A DNA stretch of 64,000 bases from Ascarosepion bandense (lineage: Eukaryota; Mollusca; Cephalopoda; Sepiida; Sepiidae), in contig JBBBDQ010001935.1 of assembly GCA_037127315.1 (NCBI GenBank), positions 1,904,501-1,968,500 of the forward strand, read 5' to 3'. Under the pieces are notes generated by a model, which made no database searches, was not told where the DNA came from, and saw only the letters and a program-made list of their open reading frames with translations. A program made the position numbers and the translations under genes. Numbering within the stretch: position 1 is the stretch's first letter; each line of letters begins with the position of its first letter. Below are positions 14,011 through 24,646 of the stretch, one piece after another.

Positions 14011-15777
14011 ATGGTTCCATATTCTATATTCATAACATATGCAGCCTGCAAATCTTTCAATATAATACAGTTTTAAAAAATTGATTTGTTCGGTTTAGAG
14101 CTTCAAATCAATTAAAATCCTAAAATTTTGCTTCAAGAACTTGTATTTTTTATTTTATTAATTTATTTATTTTTTCTTTTTTTTTTTTTTGTAATCATTT
14201 CACCAGAAGGCAATAAATCCACTAAGAAAATAAGAAAACTTTACTGAGGTAAAAGGACAATAAAATAACAGAAAACAAAAGGATTGAAAGTAACAATTGA
14301 GATTGCAATTAAATGTTTAAATATATCACTCCTTCTTGGTCTTTTATACAATACTTTATTTCCTGTTCAGGATTGGGTTTTATGAAAAATATCGGTATCT
14401 CCCCTTGGATCCTTGGTTGGTAGGAAGAGTTTATTTCTGGTATTAATTGGTATGATCCAAATTTTGGTGCTAACTAGATTTAAAGTGGCAGTGAGACTTG
14501 TAAGCCTATACTGAAGATGTGTTTTAGCCTGTTCCAGACAACAAATAAAGCCAGACACAAGTGATATTGAATAGCTACAACAAGCAAATATCACAAAAAG
14601 AGATAAGATTGACTTAAGATAAGTATTTATAACCATTCTCAATCTTTTATACTTTGTTCCCTCTGAAATGATAATTACTGCTAAAGCAATATATTTAACA
14701 AGTTTTCTCTCTTCTCAGTCTCAATGTACAATGTACAATTTATATAAAAGTATGTCTTTAAACTACTTTATTCCTCTTGCATTGACTGATATGGGGAGTC
14801 ATTAAATTTTCCATAGTTTCCAGTTCCTTCTAAAGTGATTTCCTTCTTTTTCATTTCCAGATGCTCCTTATGTCTCACTTTGCTTGGAGTGAACTGATTT
14901 AAAAAAAATATTTCACAGGAAAGCAAGAAACCAAAAAAGACTTCCATGGGCAAGGAGCATGAAAAGAACTTACAGTGGCATTTAGTAATTTCAACAGCAA
15001 AATTGTACAGCAGAGATGGAAGGTCTCATTATATAATGGGAAACTTCCACAGGCAGACCTAAATTATCTCATCCAGTGTTCTAGAAACAGCTGAGTAGCC
15101 AGGGGCCAGGTGTATTTTTTTATTTGTATCTCACTGGTATAAAAATAAAGTAATTGTGAATAACTACTAGCATCGCCATTGTAGTTATTTTACATGGCAC
15201 TGGTGAATATTTGGAACTATCTTAACAAAATAAGACATGACATCAGCAGTAGGCGAAACTCTCAATTTTTCAAATGATAAAGTAACAAAGAGAAACGATT
15301 GCTCTTCAGAGGGATGGAAACCCTAAGGGGACAAAAATACTATACAAAAAATAACAGACCATCCATTGAACCTAATGCAATGGATAATAACTGGACATTA
15401 TTCCTTGACAACTTGGACTTGGTCTAAGGAGATTTATAAATTTACCAACCTAGTCGAAGTCAACAGGCTCCTTTTTGACATTATAGATGCTGAAACTTTA
15501 AATTCGTCTACAGAGGAAATGTTTTTGTCACATATCCAATTTATTGCAGTAAAGGATTTGTGCGAGGAAGTTCACCGGTAGACCTTTTATTGAAGACATC
15601 AGGCAGAAGGTAACTCATTTATTAACAAGGCTATGAGCTCAAGCCAAATTTTGCTCATTCACAGCTGATTGTCTGAACATAGAAGGCTGCAGTCAGTGAG
15701 TCAACTACACCTGCAACATGATAGCTGGGCAGATGATTGCAAAACTTACCAACAAGGAGCACTGAGTCAAGTCATTT
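14011..15777. other. Non-coding DNA with old LINE-tail traces and one unassigned ORF
   Basis: A poly(T) run followed by gtaatcatttcacc at 14170-14205 and the segment tttgcttggagtgaactg plus poly(A) at 14877-14910 look like decayed 3' ends of the LINE family seen at 16174 and 31458. An open stretch at 15366-15581 (71 codons, containing LLFDIIDAETLNSSTEEMF) matches no family I know. The rest shows nothing I can name. Confidence 0.4.
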
Positions 15778-15876
15778 CAGAGTCTATAGGTAACGGACAC
15801 ACACACACACACACACGCACGCACACACACACACACACACACAGAGACAAAGTCCCATTTATAAATAAGTTTAAAT
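15778..15876 (+). repeat. 3' fragment of the interspersed repeat 'R4' with (CA)n
   Basis: The sequence gagtctataggtaacggac, a (CA)n run, then gacaaagtcccatttataaa and taagttta. These match the ends of the longer copies at 30409, 38921 and 61897. Confidence 0.75.
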
Positions 15877-15914
15877 AGATACAAGCATGAGCCCATATTG
15901 AAGGGTATCACATG

Positions 15915-16173
15915 AGATAGGATCATTACCATGACAGCTATTAATGAAGAATGTCAGACATTGATGGAATATATACAGACTGGTTTCCCCAATTCACGTC
16001 ATGACCTCTCATTAGTGATCTCTTGGTTTTGGCCCAGGCACAAAGATTTGTACTGCATTAAAGAAGTATCAATGAAGGTGAATAAAATCCATATACCTCA
16101 AAAACTTTGTGCAGAATTCTGCACATCAGGGTGTAAACGACATGCTAGCAAATACAAGATAATACCTATTTTG
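15915..16173 (+). pseudogene. Second Gypsy-type element: pre-integrase region (fragment)
   Basis: The frame from 15931 reads NEECQTLMEYIQTGFPNSRH, then FWPRHKDLYCIKEVSMKVN and KIHIPQKLC. This is the segment between RNase H and the zinc-binding HH-CC module in a Ty3/Gypsy group common in invertebrates (L---FWP-R--LYC-EGV---N-RI-IP-KLR). It belongs to another lineage than the element at 1-7803. Continuous for about 80 codons until a LINE tail interrupts it. Confidence 0.75.
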
Positions 16174-16372
16174 GAGTAGATAGACTAAACTATCACCCGG
16201 TTCACACTCCACCCACGTCTATTGAACAGGTGAAGAGGCTCATCCCTTGTCTTCTGTTTAGGATGTGGTTTCCGGTTTTTCTCTTTTCCAGTCTTTTCAC
16301 TCTTACGTAGCCCCCTGTGCATCAGTGGCGTTTTCGCCTTACTTGGGGTGATATGATTAAAAAAAAAAATTT
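16174..16372 (+). repeat. LINE 3'-tail insertion (Jockey/CR1-like family) inside the Gypsy integrase region
   Basis: Ends with ccccctgtgcatcagtggcg, a ttacttggggtgatatgatt block and poly(A). This is the 3' end shared with 31458-31672 and, on the other strand, 59271-59832. Gypsy coding resumes directly after the poly(A) with FWPGLDAS. Confidence 0.8.
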
Positions 16373-17735
16373 TTGGCCTGGTTTGGATGCCAGTGTCTAG
16401 CAAACCAGAGCTCAATAACAGATATGTAACTCTATCGCACCCCCATTACAGCCTAAGAAGCACTTGATGTTGCCATTTAACCCTGAATTTGTATTCTATG
16501 ATTGACTTTTTCAATCTACATGGTAGAAATTGTTATATACACAGATCGGTACACCATTTGGTGGAAGCAGCCTTCATGTCATCTAGGAAGGCAAGGCCAG
16601 TATGCAACACCTTGAGAACTTTGTTCTGCATATATAGTGCACTTAAAGAACTTGCTTCTAATGTTTTGATTCCCAAGAATATGATTCGTTCCTTAAGAAT
16701 TGAGGAATATGTAAACATACTTTACCAGTTTACTACCCACAAAGCAATGGCAAGGCAGAACTGATCATGAAAACAGCTAAGCATATAATCACAGACATTG
16801 ACAGATGTGGCTGGATGCATCATGATTGTACAGTCTGTGTTTTGCTGAATCAACACAACACTCCCATCCAGGATCTTCACATGTCTCCTGCTATGACTTT
16901 ATACAGTCATGTTATCAAAGATCACTTCCCTGTCCTACGGAACAAACACTAGGTACAGAAACAATGGAGAGAAATTGAGGCAACAATGGCTAAAAGGCAC
17001 ATGCAGAACATGTCAATTCTGTTCAAATCCAAAATCAAGATGACCTCTGCAAGTGACACAATGCATGATGAAGCTGATGACCCACTGGACCCGGATGACG
17101 AGAACTCCCCACTCTGATTCCCTTCAACAGATGGCCCTCCCGCTTTAGGCAAAGAAACTTCTTCGACTCTAATATGGAGAAGTGCAAGACAGAAGCTACC
17201 CCATCCCTCCATCTGTCACCTGTGTGATCAGGAGATCAGTGGGAAATGTAGTGGACATGGCCTATCTCCCTGATGAAAGAATTGTGTTTCTTTCATCAGG
17301 ATGTGGTTTCAATCACCTGTGCCAGACACAGTAATGTTAATAACATTAATGCCTGAGGACTAATTCAATGTCTGCAGTGGGGTATGAAAAAATCTGCATA
17401 ACTGACTGAGTCATACATAAAAGCGGGCAGATTTTGTCTTTAACAAGCATTTGGTAGATGGTGCTCAATGTGTGTGTCAGACCGAGAATTACCAGACGGC
17501 AAGGAACATGCTTCAACAAGTCAGTTGTGAGGTTCAAGGACGAAGACATGACAGTGAGGAACATGAAACAGATTACAAAGAATCATGGAAATACTCAGTA
17601 ACTGGTAGCACTCAGTACCGAGTCCAGGTCAATGGAAGCTATCGGGTAACACTACACAACCACTCCTTCCTCTGTAAGATCCACACAGTTATTATCATCC
17701 TGCATCATTCTGCTCAGGGAGCAAGTTTATAGTGG
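16373..17735 (+). pseudogene. Second Gypsy-type element: integrase core and C-terminus (broken)
   Basis: Right after the LINE tail the reading resumes with FWPGLDAS, then FFNLHG, VEAAFMSSRKARPVCNTLRT and LFCIYSALKELASNVL, typical integrase core strands. Further frames give HKAMARQN (the HPQSNGRAE region), HHDCTVCVLLNQHNTP and then MSPAMTLYSHVIKDHFPVLR. The last part (17580-17690) gives YRVQVNGSYRVTLHNHSFLC and KIH, the element's C-terminal module. The catalytic D/E residues are mostly lost and stops and frameshifts abound. No LTR in the expected orientation follows: the neighbouring LTR at 17958 is reversed and is probably unrelated. Confidence 0.8.
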
Positions 17736-17904
17736 GTAGGGCATTCTTTTGAAGGGTAGTTGTATATTGTTGCAGATTAACACAATTTGGCCTGTTGTAG
17801 ATAGCCCACTATAAGTCATAAAAAGATTATAAATCAAGAAAGCAAATTGAGTTGAAAAATAACATTTTATATATACACATATCAATTAAGGTTTTACAAT
17901 TAAA

Positions 17905-18434
17905 GTAATCCTTTGAATATGGGTCCAGCGGATGTTAAAATGTTCATGGCAATAAAATGCTGAAAAGAGAATTAATACTTAGGTATGTGGGAGCATTCTA
18001 AGTAAGGAATGTCTTTGATGTACCCGCTCCTTTGGTCAGTAAGTAGTTTTGAGACAGCAAAGAAGGAAAGGAGAGGTAAGGGCGACGAGCATATTAAGCC
18101 ACTTGACTTGGTCAAAGGGGATACTAATTACTCTCGTCTCTCTCGAGTCTGCCTGTGTGGGTTGGTCTGTCTGTCTGGCGATGCTTTCTGTATCAACATT
18201 TTATTTCGACTTTTTGGATCGCAGCAGATCATTTTGGAATTCACATCTGTATTTGATTCTGGGCTTCCCATTGGCTGATAAATAAAATTTGCGTAAGTTT
18301 GCGAACTGGAAATTTAATATTTAACTAATTTTTAGTTTTCAACCAGAACATCTGCACGAAGCCGGGGTGCGCACCGACGACTTTTGGTCATTTGCTTTTT
18401 GGTCCATCGCTTTTGCTTGGTTGGTATCACCACA
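17905..18434 (-). repeat. LTR, copy C (reversed), with a short stretch of leader
   Basis: Minus-strand sequence begins TGTGGTGATACC (18434) and reaches CAGCA at 17958, matching the copies at 24647-25145 and 41308-41771 throughout. It shares about 50 further bases with the 24.6-kb copy (atgaacattttaac, then ggaccc/tatac), which may be the leader of the parent element. TG...CA ends and the lack of coding sequence suggest a solo LTR or a fragment. Confidence 0.75.
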
Positions 18435-18955
18435 AGTTCCTCACCTCAGCACAATTTACAGCCAGTTAAAAAACGCAGAAAATAGATTAACCACATCTAA
18501 GTTGGAACTGTATGATAACTCTGCAGGTTCTGAAGTCTGTCGGCAGCTACCTGGTGTATTCACTATGGTGATCAACATGGATTATAATCCTTTATCGCTC
18601 AACAGACAACATAAACCATATATCATGAGTAACGAACCAGAAGAAATGGAAATTAACATCACTGTAGATTCAGGAGACTCAATACAAAATATTGGAGAAC
18701 ACCAATATTGGACAACACTAGTTTGATAACTGCATCAAAACACGCGAGAAGCTCAAACTTTATCCCCACAAATGTGAGGACAATCAGATTCATATAATGG
18801 TGTAAGATATTACCTTGAATGACAGAGGTAACTGACAGGTATATCTGGCCATAGGTAAGGTCAGCAAAGGACATGGGCGGTTGACAGTTATGTTCGGCCA
18901 TAGTTGATGTCAACAAAGTGCAAAAAATAATTAATTAGTTTTACTCTTTACATGC

Positions 18956-18996
<41 letters not shown>

Positions 18997-19262
18997 CAAA
19001 TCATATAATTTGTAATATAAATTTATAATTTGTATGTATAACAACAATAAGTCTTTATTTTCGCAAACATGTCATCAACCATGTAAACCCTGGGAGATAA
19101 TATATTCAATAAAAACAATTCTTGCAAATACAGAATTAAATATCAAGAGCTAAACAGGAAGTAATGGCAAACCTGAAGCAGATTACCACCACGTATAATT
19201 TTGTTGTTTTTCATTTTTGTTTTACTTTTTTCAGCGCAGTCCTATCAAATACCCCCTTAGCT
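18435..19262. other. Unassigned DNA with a (CA)n/(TA)n tract
   Basis: An open stretch of 119 codons at 18367-18726 begins in the antisense of the LTR. Its second half (containing EEMEINITVDSGDSIQN) matches nothing I recognise. A short local duplication occurs at 18840-18920 (ctggccataggtaaggtcag against cggccatagttgatgtcaac). (CA)n/(TA)n lies at 18953-18998. Confidence 0.4.
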
Positions 19263-19632
19263 TTACAATTGAAAAAAAATTTTGAAAAATTTCAATATTT
19301 AAACATTTTCTGGCAGGGGATCAGTTTCTTATACAACGTTATAGTAAATCGAGCCTTCATTTTGGAACCAGTCACCGGTACGACATTACCACCACCTGTA
19401 AATGTGTTCATTATCAAATTTTTTTGACATTTGTCAATGCAATATTATCTTTTACACCTTAAACTTTATGAATGATAAAAAAAATTTGCAAAAATTTCAA
19501 TATTTAAACAATTTTAAGGGGAGGGGGACCAGTTTCTCATACAACCTTATAGTGGATTGTAAATGGAGGATCGATTTACTTTAATGTTGTATGAGAAACT
19601 ATCCCCCCCACCAAATTTGTTTAAATATTGTA
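19263..19632. repeat. Local repeat with an inverted-repeat hairpin
   Basis: The motif caatatttaaaca...caggggatcagtttctyatacaac occurs at 19290-19341 and again at 19498-19545. The second copy is followed by its inverted copy at 19586-19630 (gttgtatgagaaactatccc...). The inverted pair could fold into an arm of about 45 bp with a loop of about 40 bases. Confidence 0.7.
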
Positions 19633-19775
19633 AATTTTCAAACTTTTATTTTGATAATCGGAAAGTTTAAGTAACACTTGATAGAGCTGCACTGAAACAA
19701 GTAACAAAAAAATAGAAAACAATGAAATTAACATAAACAAAGCGACCCCCAAAGTAATAATTATAAAATAAAATA

Positions 19776-19913
19776 AAATAGATCACTTATCTTATTTAAA
19801 TCTATACTCAGTTTCCTGAATTACTTTTACACATCCAACCTTTGTTAGATTATTTTTTATGAAAATTCAAGAAGCTCTGAGTATAGATTTAAATAAGATA
19901 AGTGAACTATTTT
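19776..19913. repeat. Short palindromic element (36-bp arms)
   Basis: Left arm aaaatagatcacttatctta...ctatactcag (19776-19811). Right arm is its near-perfect inverse, ctgagtatag...taagataagtgaactatttt (19877-19913). The spacer is about 65 bases. MITE-like in size, but no target duplication was read. Confidence 0.75.
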
Positions 19914-20027
19914 ATTATTATTATTATTAATATTATTATTACTGGGACTTCTGTTGTATACATATTTCCTTCTGGGTTCTAACCAAAGACCTAAGGTCAG
20001 AAACGGCTTCATGGCATTTTCCACTGA

Positions 20028-21465
20028 TCATTTTTTATAAAAAAAAACAAAAAAACTAGCAGCAATAATTTTATCGGTAACTTTTTCAATCAGTCTGAGG
20101 GCTGTAACTAAAACTAAAATTATTAATGTTAGCATGTGTCTCAGTTTTGAGATTTCCACTTCAAGATCCTTGTATTTTGATAGTTTTTTGAAGATCTTCA
20201 ACAATACATTACAATCTGCAGAGACTGCTATGTCAATGAGGAAGCACATTCTGTGATTGTGGTCTTTGATCACAAAGTCTGGGCGATTAGCTCTGATTGT
20301 TCTTTCTGTGTGTATTGTACAGTCCAATGATATTGTTACAGGTTCTATCTCTGTAACAGGGTCTAGATGATCATGCGATTTACTAGCAGTTTCCTCCCTG
20401 TAAAAGTTTCCAATGTGAATATTGGCCCACTCTATCATGCTGAGTTTTAGATTAGTGGGTGCTAATACCACTCAACCTGATACAAAATGATCTATTGTTT
20501 CTGGATATTTACCACAGAATTGGTATTTTAGGTTAAGACTGTTTTTAGTATGTGTGCTTGGTAATTTCTAGTTAGCAAGCATTGGTACTGTGCAGCAATA
20601 ATAAAACTTTTAGTTTCAGCTTTTAACCCTACCCTACCCTATATAACCACTGATGGGTACTGGGTTTGTCTTCATCTTCCTGTTTGTTACAAGCAGAGTA
20701 TTGACCAAGAAGAGGCTTATCTTCTGCATTTGGTACATTGCATTTGCTTTTTGCTTTTTCAGTTTCTTTGCCGCTGCAATAGATGTATTATGCTTTCTTA
20801 TTTGCTCTTCTTCACCCACTTGAAATTCCCTTTTGAATTTGTTGGCTGCCTTTATTACTGAATAAAGTTTCTTATTTCTTTCATGGTTTTTAACACAGAT
20901 CATTATCAGTCTTCTGTAGTTTTCAGATATTTCTGAAGTCTAATTGCTTTTGTTTTGTCAGACATTTCTAGTTGAACTAATCCTCTGCCTCCTTTAGATC
21001 TGGATGCATACAGACGATCAAAATCAACCTTAAGATGATGCATGCTTTATCGTTTTGACATCCATTTGCTTAATGTCAGTTATGGTTTAATGAACAAGGT
21101 TGAAACTCCCAAAGAGAGCCAAATTATTTATGGCTGATATTCTGTTTTGTGAATTTAATTTGGTATTTAACACAAGATGCACATGTCTGTTGTATTCTTT
21201 TCTTACTTTCTTAGTGTGATATATTCCATATCTTTCACTGCCTCCTAGGTATTTATAGGCTTCTTGTTCCAGATCTATTGAGTGTTTCTGTTATTCTCCC
21301 TTTCTTGAATGTCACTTTTGCATATTTATCTAATCCAAAATCCATTCTGATCTAATAACTGAAACATTTTAGAGTATCAATTCATTGTTGTCTTTGGCAA
21401 GAAGTTTGATGTCATCTATGTAGAATATGTGATTAAACACTAGGATGTGCATTGTGGTGTGAGAA
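20028..21465 (-). pseudogene. Non-LTR retrotransposon: RT thumb and C-terminal endonuclease-like domain (broken)
   Basis: Minus-strand reading from the right: HILYIDDIKLLAKDNNEL, which is the RT catalytic Y-DD motif (YIDD intact), then EAYKYLGG, KVRKEYNRHVHLVLNTKLNS and QNRISAINNLALFGSFN, then VKNHERNKKLYSVIKAANKF. The last open part (20471-20028, 147 codons) contains TIRANRPDFVIKDH, CFLIDIAVSADCNV and SKYKDLEVEISKL. The RPD...LIDIAV spacing recalls the PD-(D/E)XK, restriction-like endonuclease found at the C-terminus of R2-type non-LTR elements; that class is my inference. Several stops make the copy inactive. Confidence 0.75.
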
Positions 21466-21767
21466 TGTGCACTGTGATGCACTGGATATCGACTTGGAAT
21501 GACAAATCAGGAATCCGAGTTTGAATTCCAGTTGAATTCCTTGATTTCACTTATGCACAAATACCCTTGGGAAAGGTATTAAGTCATCTCTTCCCTCCAG
21601 TTATGGGTTAAATAATAGGACAGATTGGGTTCTGTAGCCTTGGCTGGCAACCAGTCTACTGCAGAAAGCAATCACAATCTACTGCGGGATAATCTTCTGC
21701 CTAGTCAGTCATGTCTCTTTCGAGACATGCTCACCCAAAGCGTGTATCATGTATGGCACGTAACCGA
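21466..21767 (+). repeat. tRNA-derived SINE (family A) inserted in the non-LTR reverse transcriptase
   Basis: Head gtgatgcactggatatcgac, B-box-like gtttgaattcc, body with gccttggctggcaaccagtc, then the tgtctctttcgagacatg block and gtatcatgtatggcac. Its orientation is opposite to the disrupted RT, whose reading continues on both sides. The copy is well preserved. Confidence 0.85.
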
Positions 21768-22180
21768 TCCATAGTTATTACTGTTTAGTTCATGTTAAGT
21801 GGGGAAGGTTAAGGACAGACAGAACAGAAAGGACAACTGAGTTTTCTTGAAAGGTTCCTCATCGGGTATTCAAACAACTGGAAGTGGCAGTACCTTTAGT
21901 GTTATTTCGGCATAATTTTTGTTTTCCTCAGTTTCATGTGAGATTTAAGGAAATTTACTATCACTTTGTACATTTCCACGACCTTTAGAATCCAAGAGTG
22001 TGACACTCTATCAAAGGCTTTGTGGTAATCTATCCAAGCTATGTAGGGAATTCTACCTTTTCTCTTGCAATTTTACAGGATCATTTTATTTATTGACAGT
22101 TAACCTTTGCATTCATATAAACCTCTTCGACATCCCTTCTCTTCCAGGGGAAGAATGTTGTTTTCTCTGAGAAAAAAATA
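21768..22180 (-). pseudogene. Non-LTR retrotransposon: N-terminal RT part (broken)
   Basis: Minus-strand reading gives ENNILPLEEKGCRRGLYECK, then GRIPYIAWIDYHKAFDRVSH and SWILKVVEMYKV. This is the RT region in which A-ID--KAFD--PH-WI holds the first catalytic Asp; the Asp of WIDYHKAFD is intact. It is the upstream part of the same element as 20028-21465, separated from it by the SINE at 21466-21767. Confidence 0.8.
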
Positions 22181-22642
22181 AATACAGTTCATCAGGACAG
22201 ACATGATCAATTTAGATGTGGTAAACAAACATGTTATTAAATTTTGTGGTAAATACCAGCATTTGAACCAATGTAATGAAGTGATTTTAAATGTTGTCAC
22301 AAGAATGAATTTAAATTATTGTAATTATAGGATTGATATAATCTTATAGTAATTCTAACTGCTATTTATTCTCCCATTGTAATTCTGCTTTGTTATATAT
22401 ATATATATCCAGGTAAAGAGAACTAACAGGTTTAGAATCTCAAGTTCTCTGGCATTTACTTTTTTAAAAAGTGCTCAATGCAACATAAATCATAGAGCAT
22501 AATATAATTAAATTAGTTTTTTATTTAAAATTTATTTAATTTACATTGCAACATGGAAATTTCTATGTTTTGAAATTTTGTCTCATCATTGAATAATTGG
22601 CTGAAAATGATTTACATTTGAATGTAGAAAAATCTTTTACAT
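22181..22642. other. AT-rich non-coding DNA
   Basis: A short (TA)n at 22396-22409; otherwise nothing recognisable on either strand. Confidence 0.5.
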
Positions 22643-22965
22643 ATTACAATTGAAAGATGTCAGAAATGAGCTCTAACGTTGACAGATGTTATTATCATTC
22701 ATTTCTCAAGGTACCCAAGTACTTTCAACCTCTTTCCGAGATCATCTTCAGGGGTGTGAGTTATGGTAACAAAAATTAACTGCAAAACTGTGTTGCCAGA
22801 AATTACTTCACATTTTTTTTGTGTTTCAAATATTTTTTGTTACCATAACTCACACCCCTGATGATGACCTCAGAAAGAGGTTGAAAGTACTTGGGTACCT
22901 TAAGAAAGGAATGAAAATAACATCTGTCAATGTTACAGCTCATTTCTGACATCTTTCAATTGTGA
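22643..22965. repeat. Foldback element with arms of about 130 bp
   Basis: The left arm (22643-22775) and right arm (22834-22965) are inverted copies with only scattered differences; the spacer is about 58 bases. Shared blocks include caattgaaagatgtcagaaa and aaggtacccaagtactttca, and ggggtgtgagttatggtaac is also present in both. Each arm contains a CTGA(A/T)GA...GAAA arrangement, treated under findings. No ORF. Confidence 0.9.
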
Positions 22966-23329
22966 TACGCGAAAGATTATCCGTGAGTATGAACGGATAT
23001 TATTAAAAATAAGCAGACATAGTGTTTGCAATTTATTTAATCTGACATGTTTAAAGAAAATTTGCTGCCTAAATACACAAATATATATATAATTTTTTTC
23101 TATATTTAAAGCGGATGAAGACAGACTTTATTTTTGCAATGTTAAACACTTGTGACTGTATAGTGTGGTTTTTTCTACATTGGCTCATTCATCATTATCT
23201 GAAGTATTGCATTTATTTTTCTGTATAAGCTTTTCTCTTGTAAATCTTTTTTCTTTTAAGGGTTTTTAAAAAAAATTAATTTCTTTTGAAAAAATTAAAA
23301 AAAAAATACAGAAATTTTTTAAAAGAATT
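22966..23329. other. AT-rich non-coding DNA
   Basis: Poly(A)/poly(T) runs and a segment gtgactgtatagtgtgg (23152-) that recurs at 23592 and 24557, so it belongs to the degenerate direct repeat that follows. No gene. Confidence 0.5.
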
Positions 23330-24640
23330 CCTTTTGTAAGTTTTTTTTTAATTTTTATGTTTAAATTTCTACTGTCAGCAAATATTTGTGAATGTAAGTG
23401 TAAGATAAGTCAATAATTGTTCTTTTTAAATTAATTCATATGTTTATTTGTTTATATATTTTTTTCTCTTTTATTCTCCCCCTTTTTATCATTTGTGAAG
23501 ATTTTGTCTGTGTGTTCATATGTCTATATTTTTATGTCTGGTTCAAAAGATATGTTTACTTCCCTTGTTAAAAATTATGTTCAGAAGTTTTTGTGACTGT
23601 ATATTGTGTTTTTTTTTTACTGTGAATTTTTTTTTTTTAAATATTTAAAGAAAAAGAGAAATGTTTAAAAAAAGTACTTTGGTAATTTTTTATGTTTAAA
23701 ATTTTACTGTCAGCTAATATTTGGGAATGTAAGTGTAAGATCAGTCTGTAATTTGTTTTTAGATTCATTTATTGTTTATTTATTTATTTTTTCTCTTTCA
23801 TTCTCTCCCTCTTTATCCTTTGTAAAGATTTTGTATATGTGTTCATATTATATATGTCTATATTTTTTATGTCTGGTTCAATAATGTTCACTTTCCTTTT
23901 TTTACTCCCACTATCCCAATATCTTTATGCAAAACCTTAACAGATATTGGGGGATAGTGGGAGTAAAAAAAGGAAAGCACTGAAGTCCATAACCAAAACA
24001 GCGGAAAGAACAGCTAATTGGTTATGGATCAAAAGAGAGTGCCTGGATTACAAAACAAATTGTTACCTAAAATTCTCCGAAATTCTGCGTTTAAATTAAT
24101 GTTTTGGACAAGCTCATGCACAGTTCGCCTCTAAATGGAAAGTGGCTCTGACTGTCACCAATCGGAAGCATTTGCAAGGTTTCGTACCGAGCCTAAACGT
24201 AATTTTCCAGTGTCTGAAAGCGCTTATCGATGGTGGGCCAGAAACTGATCATCTCTGGTCAGGTCAGTGCGGTGAGGGGGTTATGATGTTGATAGACCCG
24301 AAACCCCCTAGTGATCCTCGCGATGACATCACTGACGACACCCTCTAGCGCCCCATTACGGTGCGTATGTTTGAAATTCACTCTCCTTGTTAAAAACTAA
24401 CTTTAGAATAGTCAAAGTGAATTTAACTTTTACTTTTATTTTTCTAAGGTCTAAATTGGAAATAATTTTTAATAAACATTTTGTAAAGTAAATTTTTGAA
24501 AGATTTTTAAAAAGAATTTTATTTTCTAAAAAACTTTTATACCAGCTAAAATTTGTGACTGTATGAGTTTCTGCTCACTTTCTCTTTATTATTTATTATT
24601 TTTTCTTCTCCTCTTCTTTTTTCACTTGTTTAAATCTGTA
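23330..24640 (+). repeat. Degenerate direct repeat of about 360 bp, interrupted by an insertion
   Basis: Segment 23341-23592 (atttttatgtttaaat, tactgtcagcaaatatttgt, gaatgtaagtgtaagat, then gttcatatgtctatattttt and atgtctggttcaa) recurs at 23677-23886. The continuation (ccttgttaaaaa, then gtgactgtat) recurs at 24384-24570. The second unit is split by the insertion at 23897-24376. Confidence 0.7.
23897..24376. mobile_element. 480-bp insertion of unknown type, GC-richer, with terminal hairpin and small ORF
   Basis: It interrupts the degenerate repeat exactly between ttcactttcc (23887-23896) and ttcactctcc (24377-24386), a 10-bp direct repeat with one mismatch that looks like a target-site duplication. 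The left end (with the adjoining flank) forms a hairpin: arms 23891-23924 and 23942-23977, 17-base loop. The rest is clearly less AT-rich than the surroundings. A plus-strand open frame runs from about 24098 to the stop at 24348; it contains FASKWKVALTVTNRKHLQGF and DPRDDITDDTL and matches no family I know. On the minus strand the hairpin end would be an A-rich 3' end, so a retroposon in minus orientation is possible. Confidence 0.6.
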
Positions 24641-24646
24641 TGTATT

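Noticed and set aside
17252..17302. Small palindrome gatgaaagaa...ttctttcatc as a terminator or regulatory hairpin
   Set aside because: Arms of about ten bases in a dead Gypsy integrase. Bacterial-type terminators do not apply here, and a chance or local insertion explains it.
18367..18726. 119-codon ORF as a gene
   Set aside because: It starts inside the antisense of an LTR and the rest matches nothing. Probably chance, though a decayed transposon part is possible.
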